DNA from: Streptomyces sp. NBC_01351
GTDB lineage: Bacteria; Actinomycetota; Actinomycetes; Streptomycetales; Streptomycetaceae
NCBI RefSeq assembly: GCF_036237315.1
Contig: NZ_CP108356.1
Location: 3,034,501-3,098,500, forward strand
Length of the DNA stretch: 64,000 nt
Reading direction: 5' to 3'
Shown here: positions 8,135 to 15,998 of the stretch, piece after piece
How positions within the stretch are numbered: position 1 is the stretch's first letter
Layout: the number at the start of each line of letters is the position of its first letter
Made by a program: the position numbers and the translations under genes
Notes under the pieces: model-generated
Database searches by the model: none
Told to the model about the DNA's origin: nothing
The model's input: the letters and a program-made list of their open reading frames with translations, nothing else

Positions 8135-8876
8135 CGGGCTGCCCTCCGCCGCCGGCCACCGGCTCGAAGCCGAAGGTACGGATGAAGCAGTCCCGCGGCT
8201 GATTGACGGCGAACAGGATGCAGTCGAGCAGCGACTGGGCGGTGAGCCCGGTGCCCGGACCGCGGTCGGCACCGTCCCACTCGGGGCCGAGCGGGTCCAC
8301 GTTCCGGAAGTCCGGCGGGTACAGCGAGATCACCCGCACCCCCTCGGAGCGCAGCCGCTGGGACATGATGTCGGCGAAGTTCGCCTGGGCGCCCTTCGCC
8401 GCGTAGAACGCGGGGCTGGCGCTGCTGGAGTCGCTGCGGCCGGAGGCCACCAGGGAGACGATGTTGACGATGTCGGGGCGCTGCGAGGCGCGCAGCAGCG
8501 GCAGGAAGTGCTTGGTCATCAGCACCGTGCCGACGCCGGCGGAGGTGACCGTCGCCATGATCTCCTCGTCGCTGACCGACCCCAGGTCGAAGCCGTCCAG
8601 CCAGCCCGCACCGTTGTTGAGCAGGATGTCCACCCGGTCGGTGACCCGGCCCACCTGTTCGGCGAAAGCGCGTACCGACTCCGGGTCGCCGACGTCGCAG
8701 GCGAACGCGTGGACCTTGGTGTGGCCGAGGGCCAGGATCTCGTCCCGGGTCGCCTCGGCGGCCTTCAGGTTGCGGGCCGACAGGAAGACCTCCGCCCCCA
8801 GGGCGGCGAGGCGGATCGCCAGCGTCCGGCCGAAGTCGCGGGCCGCGCCCGTGACCACGACGCTCGTGTTCTTCAT
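8124..8876 (-). CDS. Short-chain dehydrogenase/reductase
   Basis: A 250-residue Rossmann-fold oxidoreductase. It has an N-terminal cofactor motif TGAARDFG (residues 9-16), an ARN stretch typical of NADP preference, NNGAGW, a catalytic Ser region IVSLVASGRS and YAAK with the catalytic Tyr/Lys pair. The ATG at 8876 is taken because it starts directly at the conserved VVVTGA strand and lies 14 nt after the next SDR. The C-terminal part is less typical and may form substrate specificity. Likely reduces a ketone or oxidises an alcohol on the keto-acid or sugar-like unit made by the aldolase-type enzymes of this operon. Confidence 0.85.
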   Translation of the reverse strand: MKNTSVVVTGAARDFGRTLAIRLAALGAEVFLSARNLKAAEATRDEILALGHTKVHAFACDVGDPESVRAFAEQVGRVTDRVDILLNNGAGWLDGFDLGSVSDEEIMATVTSAGVGTVLMTKHFLPLLRASQRPDIVNIVSLVASGRSDSSSASPAFYAAKGAQANFADIMSQRLRSEGVRVISLYPPDFRNVDPLGPEWDGADRGPGTGLTAQSLLDCILFAVNQPRDCFIRTFGFEPVAGGGGQPDGA

Positions 8877-8890
8877 AGCGTTTGCGTTCC

Positions 8891-9589
8891 TTAGCTCAAG
8901 ATGAGGGTGTCTTCCGAGCGCTCGGCGGGCAGCCGGTGGATCAGCGCGTCGGCGGCGGTCCGCGCCCACTCGTCGGGGGTGGGGTAGGTGTGGTGCTCGT
9001 CCGGGAGGCAGGTCGCGAGCATGTCGGTGTCGATGCCGCCGCCGGGGTCTGCGGCCACCACCCGTACGCCCGGCCGCAGCCGGGCCGCTTCCTCGGCGAG
9101 CGCCCGGGTGAGGCCCTCGACGGCGAACTTGCTCGCGGTGTAGGTGGCGAGCATCGCCCGGGGGTTGCGGCCCCAGCCTGAGGAGACGGTGACGAGCGCG
9201 CCGCCTTCGGCGATACGGGGGACGAAGGCGCGGGCCATCGCGTACACGCCGCCCACGTTCACCCGCATCACCGCGTCGAACTCCTCCGGGGGGACCTCCC
9301 ACAGCGGCGCCGGCGCGTTGATGGCCCCCGCGTTGGCGACGACCAGGCCCGGCGCGCCGAGGTCCTCCTGGACCTGCCGCGCCCAGTCCTCGACCCGGGC
9401 GGCGTCGGTGACGTCCACCCGGTCGAATCGGTGTCCGCCGCCCAGCTCGGCCCTCAGCGCGTGGAGGGCCGCGGTGTCGCGGCCGCAGCCGGCCACCGGG
9501 TAGCCGAGCCCGGCGAAGCGCCGGGCCAGGGCCCGGCCCAGGCCCTTGGTCACGCCGGAGACCACCACCGGCAGTCTGTCGTCCGTCAC
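8891..9589 (-). CDS. Short-chain dehydrogenase/reductase
   Basis: A 232-residue classical SDR with SGVTKGLG (residues 11-18) as the cofactor loop, VANAG, a catalytic Ser in VTVSSGWG and YTASK as the active Tyr-Lys. It ends TAA at 8891, 14 nt before the other SDR gene, and its start overlaps the HAD stop by 4 nt. The two SDRs are clearly different in sequence (different cofactor loops and C-termini), so they are probably two separate redox steps rather than a recent duplication. Substrate unknown. Confidence 0.85.
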   Translation of the reverse strand: MTDDRLPVVVSGVTKGLGRALARRFAGLGYPVAGCGRDTAALHALRAELGGGHRFDRVDVTDAARVEDWARQVQEDLGAPGLVVANAGAINAPAPLWEVPPEEFDAVMRVNVGGVYAMARAFVPRIAEGGALVTVSSGWGRNPRAMLATYTASKFAVEGLTRALAEEAARLRPGVRVVAADPGGGIDTDMLATCLPDEHHTYPTPDEWARTAADALIHRLPAERSEDTLILS

Positions 9590-10335
9590 GGTCGTCCTCC
9601 TGCCGTCGCCAACTCACGTACGGGGCCCCGCGGGTCGAGGTCGGTGACGAACCGCGCCGCCCGCCCGGAGCGGTCGTGCAGCACCTGCTCGGGCGGGAAG
9701 AACCCGTAGCGGGTGACCAGGACGAAGTCCGTTCCGGCCGCGTCCGCCGCCAGGACGTCCTGCCGGGAGTCGCCCACCAGCACGGCGTCCGCGGGGGCGG
9801 CGCCGCTGTACTCGAGGATCTGCCCCAGCCGGCGGGACTTGGGCTCCTCGCCGCCCAGGACCGAGTCGAAGGCGCCGAGGAGTCCGGCCGCGTCGAGCAC
9901 ACCGACCGCCTCGGCGGTGAGGGTGCCCGTCGCCACGTGCAGCGGGAGGCCGCGTGCGGACAGCTCGGCGATCAGCTCCCCGGCGTGCGCGCACAGCGGC
10001 GCCCGCCGGTACCGCTGCGCGAGGAGGGCGGCGTAGGCCCCGGCGTAGCGGTCGTGGAACTCCTGCGGGTCCGGCCCCGCCAGGCCGCGCCGCGCACCGG
10101 CGGCGTGGAACGCGGCGAAGTGGTCCCGGCGGGAGCGGCCGAAGGTCCGGCGGAACTCCGCCGTGAACTCCTCGACCAGCTCCGGCGGGTACTGCGCGAA
10201 CACCTCGCGGACGCAGTCGACCTTCAGCTCGTTGGAGTCCACGATCACTCCGTCGAGGTCGAAGACGACGACCGGATGCCCGGCCAGTGCGTCCACCAGC
10301 CGCACTGCGTCCGCCGGCCGCTCAGACGCGGGCAT
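9586..10335 (-). CDS. HAD-superfamily phosphatase (phosphoglycolate-phosphatase-like)
   Basis: A 249-residue haloacid-dehalogenase-type hydrolase with all four motifs: VFDLDGVIVDS (nucleophile and acid/base Asp, about residues 23-33), the helical cap, ATGTLTAE (motif II), the EEPKS lysine (motif III) and VLVGDSRQDVLAA (motif IV). It overlaps the aldolase-like gene by 14 nt and the SDR by 4 nt. Expected role is removal of a phosphate from a small metabolite, such as a phosphorylated keto acid or sugar, in building-block synthesis. The beta-phosphoglucomutase subgroup is possible but would need a different cap. Confidence 0.8.
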   Translation of the reverse strand: MPASERPADAVRLVDALAGHPVVVFDLDGVIVDSNELKVDCVREVFAQYPPELVEEFTAEFRRTFGRSRRDHFAAFHAAGARRGLAGPDPQEFHDRYAGAYAALLAQRYRRAPLCAHAGELIAELSARGLPLHVATGTLTAEAVGVLDAAGLLGAFDSVLGGEEPKSRRLGQILEYSGAAPADAVLVGDSRQDVLAADAAGTDFVLVTRYGFFPPEQVLHDRSGRAARFVTDLDPRGPVRELATAGGRP

Positions 10336-11356
10336 GGGCCAGCGCCTCGTCGAACACGGCCGCCGAGAACCCGGAGGCCGATGCCTGCGCCAGGAAGCCG
10401 AGCGCGCTCAGCTTCTCGTCGGCCCCCAGTCCGGTGTTCTCCTCGATGCGCTGGACGTACGTGGGGTGCACGTCCCGCATGCCGGCGATGGCGTAGAGCC
10501 CGCTCGGACCCCAGCGGTACTTGTCCATCAGGGGGTGGAAGTGCCGCACGACCAGGTCCATCAGCGGCTGGAGCCGCTCCGGCCCGCCGCCGAGCACGGC
10601 GAGCAGCTGCTCGGTCCGCGTGTTGCCCGCTCCGCGCCCCATGCCGTGGACGGTGCCGTCGAGCCAGGTGGCCCCGGCCTCGGCGGCGGTCACGGTGTTG
10701 TGGAGGGCGAAGCCCTGGTTGTCGTGGGCGTGGATGCCGACGGCGGCCTGCTGTCCGTCCTGGAACCGGCGGACCAGTTCGGCCGCGCGGTGCGGGCGCA
10801 GCGAGCCCAGGGAGTCGGCGACGTAGACCGCCTCCAGCGGGCCCGCGGCGACCACGTCGGCCAGGCAGGAGGTGACTTCGTCGTCGGTGGCGAGGTCGAT
10901 CTGCATCAGGTTGAGGCACACGGCGTAGCCGGCCTCGCGCAGAGAGGCGATCGCCCCGGTCACGGCCGCCACCTTGTCGTAGCGGACCGCGACGCGGACG
11001 ATGTGGACCGGCAGCGACCCTGGTTCCAGCTTCCGCTTCAGCTCGCGGCCGACTTCGTCGGCGGGCAGCGCGGCGAGGTCGGTGCCGTCCACCATCACCG
11101 CGAAGCGCAGCCGGTGACCGGCGGGCAGGGCGTCCGCGAGGTTCGGGGTCAGCCCCTCGGGGAGCTGCCCGTACGGGCCGAAGCCGCCCTCCTCGAAACG
11201 GACGTACCCCAGCTCCACCACGTCGATGCCGAGTCCGGGACAGGCGGCCAGGTACTCCTCCACCAGGGCGGTGTCGAAGTTCCAGTTGGTGTAGTAACCG
11301 CCGTCGCGCAGCGTGCAGTCGAGGACCGTCAGGCCGTTGGGGTCCACGGTCGTCAC
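10322..11356 (-). CDS. DRE-TIM metallolyase family aldolase (4-hydroxy-2-oxovalerate aldolase-like)
   Basis: A 344-residue TIM-barrel enzyme. Near the N-terminus it has LDCTLRDGG with Arg17 and Asp18, the catalytic signature of the DRE-TIM family. Further on come VGIHAHDNQG with the metal-binding His pair, DGTVHGMGRGAGN and a helical C-terminal region. The GTG start overlaps the mutarotase-like stop as GTGA. Family members include 4-hydroxy-2-oxovalerate aldolase, HMG-CoA lyase and homocitrate synthase; the motif layout is closest to the aldolases. It probably makes or cleaves a C-C bond between pyruvate or a related enolate and an aldehyde. With the neighbouring DapA-like lyase it suggests a hydroxy-keto-acid unit. 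Confidence 0.8.
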   Translation of the reverse strand: MTTVDPNGLTVLDCTLRDGGYYTNWNFDTALVEEYLAACPGLGIDVVELGYVRFEEGGFGPYGQLPEGLTPNLADALPAGHRLRFAVMVDGTDLAALPADEVGRELKRKLEPGSLPVHIVRVAVRYDKVAAVTGAIASLREAGYAVCLNLMQIDLATDDEVTSCLADVVAAGPLEAVYVADSLGSLRPHRAAELVRRFQDGQQAAVGIHAHDNQGFALHNTVTAAEAGATWLDGTVHGMGRGAGNTRTEQLLAVLGGGPERLQPLMDLVVRHFHPLMDKYRWGPSGLYAIAGMRDVHPTYVQRIEENTGLGADEKLSALGFLAQASASGFSAAVFDEALAHARV

Positions 11357-11739
11357 TTCCCGTCGAGGTCGGGGAGGGTGTTCGTGAAGTCGACGTGGTG
11401 GATGCGCTGCATCTCGGCCCAGTTGAGCTTGGCGTCGTGGTTCTCGTGGCGGACGAGCAGGCCGCCGTCGAGGTGCATCATGTCGTCCCACGCCTGGACG
11501 GCCGGGTGCAGGTCGTTGGCGCGCAGGAAGTCGTAGGTCGGGTCGAAGTGGTCCTCGGCCTCGACGTACATGAAGAGGGTCAGCGGCTCGATGAAGAAGA
11601 TCTGGAGCTTGCGGACACCGATGACGTCCAGCGCGCCGCCGGGGGCGACGATCTCCGGGATGGCCTCGCGGTGCAGGGCGATGTACTTCTCGGCTGCGGC
11701 GGCGTCCTTGAGACGGATGGTGAAGGCGTGGTTCTTCAT
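11353..11739 (-). CDS. L-rhamnose mutarotase-like protein (RhaM/DUF718 family)
   Basis: A 128-residue dimeric alpha/beta-barrel protein. The N-terminus (FTIRLKDAAAAEKY...LHREAIPEI) has the RhaM-type layout in which a His acts as acid/base, followed by KLQIFFIEPLTLFMYVEAEDHF and a C-terminal aromatic and charged stretch around MQRIHHVDF. The family interconverts sugar anomers in rhamnose catabolism. There are no rhamnose genes here, so the enzyme is likely recruited for another aldose-like or hemiacetal intermediate, or works as a small cyclase or epimerase. It overlaps both neighbours by 4 nt. Confidence 0.75.
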   Translation of the reverse strand: MKNHAFTIRLKDAAAAEKYIALHREAIPEIVAPGGALDVIGVRKLQIFFIEPLTLFMYVEAEDHFDPTYDFLRANDLHPAVQAWDDMMHLDGGLLVRHENHDAKLNWAEMQRIHHVDFTNTLPDLDGK

Positions 11740-12653
11740 CGGGAAATCTCCTTGGTGAGGGTGAGAAGGTTCTGATAGGTGGCGTGGACTTCGGTCCACG
11801 TCTCCTCGTCGAGAATGTGCCGGCTCGGGCCGCGCACATGGGTGTTCTTGACGATTCCGCGCTCCTTGAGGAAGCGCTTCGCAATCGCGAGGTAGTAATC
11901 GGTGCTGTTCATCATGTGGCACATGAGGTACGAGAGCTGGTGGCCGATGCGCTCGGCCTCGGCCCGTCGGCCCTCTTCGAGAAGGCGCCACAGAACGACG
12001 ACGATTTCCGCGATCTCCGTGGCGGGAATAGTGCCCGCCAGGCCTCGCCGGTGGCAGTCGAGGAGCATCATTCCGCCGTCGCCCTCGAAGATGCGGGCCC
12101 GGCCGCCGGTGGCGTCGCGCAGCTCGCTGACGCGCGGCGGGGTGGGCTGCGCCTCCGGCTTGAACAGCACGCGCTCCTCGCCGTAGGTCTCCAGCAAGCG
12201 CACCTGGGCGTCGATGCTCAGAGGCGTCTTGGCCAGGCTCTTCGCGTGGTGGATGATCACCGGGAGGTCGACGGACTCGATGACCCGGCTGTAGTAGTCG
12301 ACCATCCCCTCGTCGCCGAGCGGGATGGTCGCCGGGTGCATGACCAGGAGGGCGTCCACGCCGGCTTCCTGCGCGTGGCGGGAGTACGCGACGGCGGCCT
12401 CGGGGGATTCCGCGCCGGTGCTCATCACCGAGATGCCGCGGCCCTGTGCGGCCTTGGCCGAGAGTTCGGCGACGCGCAGCCGCTCGTCGTGGGTCAGGCG
12501 CAGGACCTCCGATATCTGGCCCACGACGAATCCGTCACAACCGACGTCGAACATGTGGTCCGCCTGGGCGAGGAAATCCTCCTCGTCCAGGGCCCCGGTA
12601 TCCGTAAAGGGCATGAGGACGACGGGCAGAACGCCTTTTACCTGCTTTGCCAT
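11736..12653 (-). CDS. DapA-family class I aldolase/lyase
   Basis: A 305-residue TIM-barrel enzyme of the dihydrodipicolinate synthase/N-acetylneuraminate lyase family. The Schiff-base lysine is Lys165 in VLFKPEAQP. The loop that is normally G-T-T-G-E reads GQISE (residues 45-49), and the tyrosine of the usual YNVP motif is replaced by His (IIHHAK, 133-138), so it is not a true lysine-pathway DapA. Members with altered loops condense pyruvate with other aldehydes or cleave 2-keto-3-deoxy acids. It lies 48 nt downstream of the oxidase and overlaps the mutarotase-like gene by 4 nt. Confidence 0.8.
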   Translation of the reverse strand: MAKQVKGVLPVVLMPFTDTGALDEEDFLAQADHMFDVGCDGFVVGQISEVLRLTHDERLRVAELSAKAAQGRGISVMSTGAESPEAAVAYSRHAQEAGVDALLVMHPATIPLGDEGMVDYYSRVIESVDLPVIIHHAKSLAKTPLSIDAQVRLLETYGEERVLFKPEAQPTPPRVSELRDATGGRARIFEGDGGMMLLDCHRRGLAGTIPATEIAEIVVVLWRLLEEGRRAEAERIGHQLSYLMCHMMNSTDYYLAIAKRFLKERGIVKNTHVRGPSRHILDEETWTEVHATYQNLLTLTKEISR

Positions 12654-12701
12654 TCGCTTGGTGTCTTCCAGTTCTAGTGGGAGGTTGTCCGGCGCGGTAT
12701 T

Positions 12702-13805
12702 TCAGTCGCCGGTTTGGACGCCGGTTTGGTCGCCGGTGACGAGGCGGGCGATTTCGCCGGCGGCCCAGGGCGCCATCTTGAAACCCCCGCCGTTGAAGCC
12801 GGTGGCGAGGAGAATTCCCGTTTCGCCGGGGACCGGGGCGACGCGCGCGGAGGGGTCCGAGGCGTAGCACTCGGCGGCGCGGAGGGTGCCGAGGGAAGCG
12901 CTCTCCGCGGCCCACCGGAAGCGGGAGCTTCCGGCGGCCACGGCCCGCCGGGTCTGGTCCGGGTCGGCGGGCAGTCCCCCTGCCCGGCCGTCCACGCGCT
13001 GCCCGGTGGGGTGGCCGAGCAGCATGCCTCCGGATTCCGCATCCGGGCGGCCGTTGACGTCGTACACGTCGTCCATGTAGGCGGGGTGGTCCTTCACCGT
13101 GCCTTCGGGCAGGCGCAGTTCGACCTGGATCGCCTGCGCCCACAGGTCGTGCGGGACCCCCCAGGAGTCGAGCAGCCGGGGGGTGTCGGCGCCCGCGGCG
13201 AGGACGACGCGCTCCGCCGCGATGACGCCGGACCGGGTGCGGATTCCCCGCAACCGGCCTCCGGTACGCAGGAGTTCCCCGGCCTCGACCCCTTCCAGGA
13301 CCCGGCCGCCCTTGGCTCGTCCGGCGGCGAGGTAGGCGCGGGTGATGTCGATCGGGTCCGCGTACCCCGCCCGGGGCTCCCACACCGCGCCGTCGACGGG
13401 CGCGTTCAGCAGGTGTCCGAACCTGAGGTCCGCCTCCGTGGACTCCAGCCACTCCATGGGGGCCTCGCCGGCGGCCTCCACCACGGCCGCCCGGGCGTGC
13501 GCGAGCCAGCTCGGGTGGGGAACGTAGAGGAACCCGCTCTCGACGAAGGGGACTTCGATGCCGGTCCGGGCGGCGAAGTCCCGGAAGTACCGCCAGCCGA
13601 CCGTGGCCCGCGCCGTGAGCACGGGGTCGTCGTGGTAGCAGCGCACGATGCCGCCGCTCCACGCGGTGGTCCCCAGCCCCGCCCGGCCGCGCTCGACGAG
13701 GAGCACGGAGACGCCCCGGTCGGCGAGCTCGTGGAACACGGCCGCTCCGACGACCCCGCCGCCGATCACCACCACGTCCGCCGCGGCCAGGGGAGTTTCA
13801 GTCAC
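12702..13805 (-). CDS. FAD-dependent amino-acid-oxidase-type oxidoreductase (DAO family)
   Basis: A 367-residue flavoprotein, first gene of the operon. It has ADVVVIGGGVVGAAV (the FAD dinucleotide-binding GxGxxG), VLLVERG at the end of beta-2, a central substrate domain, VVLAAGADT and a C-terminal ATGFNGGGFKMAP FAD motif. The GTG at 13805 is preferred for its GAGGTG ribosome site; a GTG at 13814 is also possible. The DAO family includes glycine and sarcosine oxidases. In triacsin biosynthesis an enzyme of this class (Tri27) oxidatively splits N6-(carboxymethylamino)lysine to hydrazinoacetic acid. With a cupin/MetRS pair in the same operon I infer the same step here. Confidence 0.8.
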   Translation of the reverse strand: MTETPLAAADVVVIGGGVVGAAVFHELADRGVSVLLVERGRAGLGTTAWSGGIVRCYHDDPVLTARATVGWRYFRDFAARTGIEVPFVESGFLYVPHPSWLAHARAAVVEAAGEAPMEWLESTEADLRFGHLLNAPVDGAVWEPRAGYADPIDITRAYLAAGRAKGGRVLEGVEAGELLRTGGRLRGIRTRSGVIAAERVVLAAGADTPRLLDSWGVPHDLWAQAIQVELRLPEGTVKDHPAYMDDVYDVNGRPDAESGGMLLGHPTGQRVDGRAGGLPADPDQTRRAVAAGSSRFRWAAESASLGTLRAAECYASDPSARVAPVPGETGILLATGFNGGGFKMAPWAAGEIARLVTGDQTGVQTGD

Positions 13806-14190
13806 GGGGACCACACCTCACACCATCGACCTCGGTGACACGCATGATCGGCTCTCCCCCCGCCCCGGGCCGGAACCCGGTCGTGCTCGACAGTGCAGCA
13901 GAACGCGCGGACGCGGGCCCGACCACCACGGAAGGCCCCGCCGATGATCACCGCGTTCACGACACGAGGAACCTAAGACGGCCGCTCACACCCCGTCGAG
14001 CAGCACCGACCTGCTCCGTCAGGTCCCCGCCGTCACCGCTCCGCGGTCCGGCCGGCCGGGTACGCGGAGCCCGAGAAGCGGGGTCCGCTCCCGGCGGCCG
14101 AACATGCGGCAGGGGCCGGACTCGACAGAGTCCGACCCCTACTGACCTGCGGCGCGACCCCGCACAGCGCTCTGACCCGGTGGCCGACCG
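13806..14190. other. Intergenic region upstream of the biosynthetic operon
   Basis: There is no convincing coding frame in these 385 bases. It must hold the promoter of the leftward operon, but I see no clear -35/-10 pair; AACCTAAG at 13969-13976 (TAGGTT on the minus strand) is the only weak -10 candidate. The right part holds the hairpin terminator of the leftward lipoprotein gene. No recognisable regulator gene or binding site is present, so control may come from outside the window. Confidence 0.5.
14111..14140 (-). terminator. Hairpin terminator of the lipoprotein gene
   Basis: AGGGGCCGGACTC and GAGTCCGACCCCT form a 13-bp stem with one mismatch around a 4-nt loop, 50 nt beyond the leftward stop. 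It is followed on the plus strand by CTGACCTGC, a tag shared with the hairpins at 16747 and 17539. Confidence 0.7.
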
Positions 14191-15534
14191 TCAGACGGGC
14201 TGGGTGGCGAAGACGAAGAAGCCTTCAGAGCTCTGAAGGATGGCGTACCCGTTCGTCGTGAACTCCGGCAGTTCCTCGATCTCTCCGGGCAGCAGCTGCT
14301 TGGTCCGGGCGTCGAGGGCGGCGGCCTTCCCGTTGTCCAGGGACGCGTAGAGCACGCCATTGCCCGGGAGGGCCCGCGGGTAGATGTTCAGCTCGTCCTT
14401 CGCCTGGCGCCAGATCTCCTGGCCGGTCTCGGGGTTCCAGGCGACGGCGCCCTTGCCGTACTGCACGACGGCGGTCTTGCCGTCGGGGGAAAGGGCGTGG
14501 CCGTCGTCATCGGTGGTGATGTTGGCGTCGACGGCCGGGCCCTCGGCGATCCGGCGCCCGGTCTTGAGCTCGATCGAGGTCAGGACCGCCTGGGTCTCGC
14601 CGTACGCGGACCACTCGAGGACGGCCTTGTCGCCGTGCAGCGACGCCAGCCGCGCGGTGGTCGCCGACTGCGGGGTGACCAGCTTGGCGATGGCCGCCGG
14701 CGGTGCGAGGTCCTTCGTGCCCCACGCCCTCTTGCCCGAACTGTTGTCGGTCACGACCAGCCACCTGGCATACGGCTGGTAGGAGATGGCCGAGTCCGTG
14801 GAGTAGCCGAGGCCGGGGCCGACCTTCTTGTCGAGCGCCATGGCCGAGATGCCGGGGTTCAGCGCCTCCCCGCCGCCGATCGGGAGGAACTTGGCCTCGC
14901 CGGCGCCCGAGCCGTCCACGACGTAGCCGGCAACGACCGGGCTCTCCATGCGGGAATCCCCGTCGAAGGTCGAGCTCCCCAGCTCCTTGCCGGACGGCGC
15001 GTACATGGTCAGCACGGTCTGCGAGGAGGCCTTCTTCAGGTCCTTCGCCGGCGTCTCCACGAGCGTACGTATCAGCAGCGCCGGCGAACCGTCCCGCCAC
15101 TCGCCCACCTGCACGAGCCGCGACGCCCCGTGCTTCACCCTCCCGCTGCTGTCCATGGAGGTCTTTATGTCGAACTTCTTGCGCTCCTCGCCGCTCTTGG
15201 CGTCAAGGAGCTGGGCGGTGTAGCCATCCCCTCCCGAGTCCTTGGTGACGACGACGGCGTCCCCCAGCGCGCAGATGCCCTGCGCCGACTGCTCCGTCTT
15301 GGACGCCTCGCCCGCGCAGGTCATCCCTCCGCCACCCGGCAGGCTCCACGCCTGCTGCTTGGCCAGCCCGGGCACCGGCGCACCCGCGTAGACCGGTCCC
15401 TTCGAGGCAGCCGGTGCGGCCTCCCCGGCCTTCTGCGTCCCCCCACCGCCCTTGGCATCCGCGCCCGCCCCTTCGGAGCATCCCGCGACAAGACCCAGTG
15501 ACAGTGCCATGGCGACCACTGCCGCCACACGCAT
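14191..15534 (-). CDS. PQQ-like beta-propeller lipoprotein
   Basis: A 447-residue exported lipoprotein. The ATG at 15534 gives a compact signal MRVAAVVAMALSLGLVAGC with lipobox VAGC; an ATG at 15564 is in frame but has no ribosome site. After a Gly/Ala/Lys-rich linker come repeats of the PQQ/quinoprotein type, such as AWNPETGQEIWRQ and AALDARTKQLL, each a blade of a beta-propeller. Such proteins are common in Streptomyces cell envelopes and are thought to bind proteins or ligands; no catalytic residues are evident. It is separated from the biosynthetic operon by a terminator. Confidence 0.75.
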   Translation of the reverse strand: MRVAAVVAMALSLGLVAGCSEGAGADAKGGGGTQKAGEAAPAASKGPVYAGAPVPGLAKQQAWSLPGGGGMTCAGEASKTEQSAQGICALGDAVVVTKDSGGDGYTAQLLDAKSGEERKKFDIKTSMDSSGRVKHGASRLVQVGEWRDGSPALLIRTLVETPAKDLKKASSQTVLTMYAPSGKELGSSTFDGDSRMESPVVAGYVVDGSGAGEAKFLPIGGGEALNPGISAMALDKKVGPGLGYSTDSAISYQPYARWLVVTDNSSGKRAWGTKDLAPPAAIAKLVTPQSATTARLASLHGDKAVLEWSAYGETQAVLTSIELKTGRRIAEGPAVDANITTDDDGHALSPDGKTAVVQYGKGAVAWNPETGQEIWRQAKDELNIYPRALPGNGVLYASLDNGKAAALDARTKQLLPGEIEELPEFTTNGYAILQSSEGFFVFATQPV

Positions 15535-15548
15535 GTGATTCAACTTCC

Positions 15549-15875
15549 CTACCCGGCTTCCCATTTACTCGATCGCGCCTTTGACGGGAAGCCTATTTGA
15601 TCATCACCCGGCAACGCGGCCGACGTCCACCACCGCTCGCCCGGATCGCCGCGGCCGCCAACGGCGAGGAGGTGCCCGAACTCCTCCGTCACCTGCTCGT
15701 CCCACCCATGGACGCGCAGAGCGAAGCGACCGGCGGCGGCCCGCTGTCGGGCAACCCCGGTCCAGGAGCAGGGCCGTTCGACCGCGAGGCGGAGGTCGGG
15801 GCCGCCGATCGGCTGGTGCCGATCCGGCAGCCAGCGCGGGAAACCAAGGTCGACGCTCCCGCCCCGCTCACGCAC
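15549..15875 (-). CDS. Hypothetical small protein
   Basis: An open frame of 108 codons from a GTG at 15875, ending 14 nt before the lipoprotein ATG. Third codon positions are strongly G/C (about 85 percent in the part checked), which favours real coding over the opposite-strand alternative. The sequence has no recognised motif; it is rich in Trp and Arg and includes RVHGWDEQVTEEFGHLLA. If real it would be co-transcribed with the lipoprotein gene. It may equally be a remnant. Confidence 0.35.
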   Translation of the reverse strand: MRERGGSVDLGFPRWLPDRHQPIGGPDLRLAVERPCSWTGVARQRAAAGRFALRVHGWDEQVTEEFGHLLAVGGRGDPGERWWTSAALPGDDQIGFPSKARSSKWEAG

Positions 15876-15998
15876 CCAGCGACGGCCCGTCTCTTCACCC
15901 GAATGCCCCTGCCACGTTGACCCCCATCCGCCCCGGCCATCGCATGGAGTGGGGAACACGAGCCCGCGCGGGGCCACCGGAAGGCAGGAAAGGGCGCT

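Noticed and set aside
5684..8185. 833-codon plus-strand open frame across the ATP-grasp and MFS genes
   Set aside because: It spans the ends of two real minus-strand genes, and its composition (Gly, Arg, Gln, His repeats) is that of a shadow frame.
11353..11739. Rhamnose catabolic operon
   Set aside because: Only the mutarotase-like gene fits; there is no rhamnose isomerase, kinase or aldolase, and its neighbours are biosynthetic.
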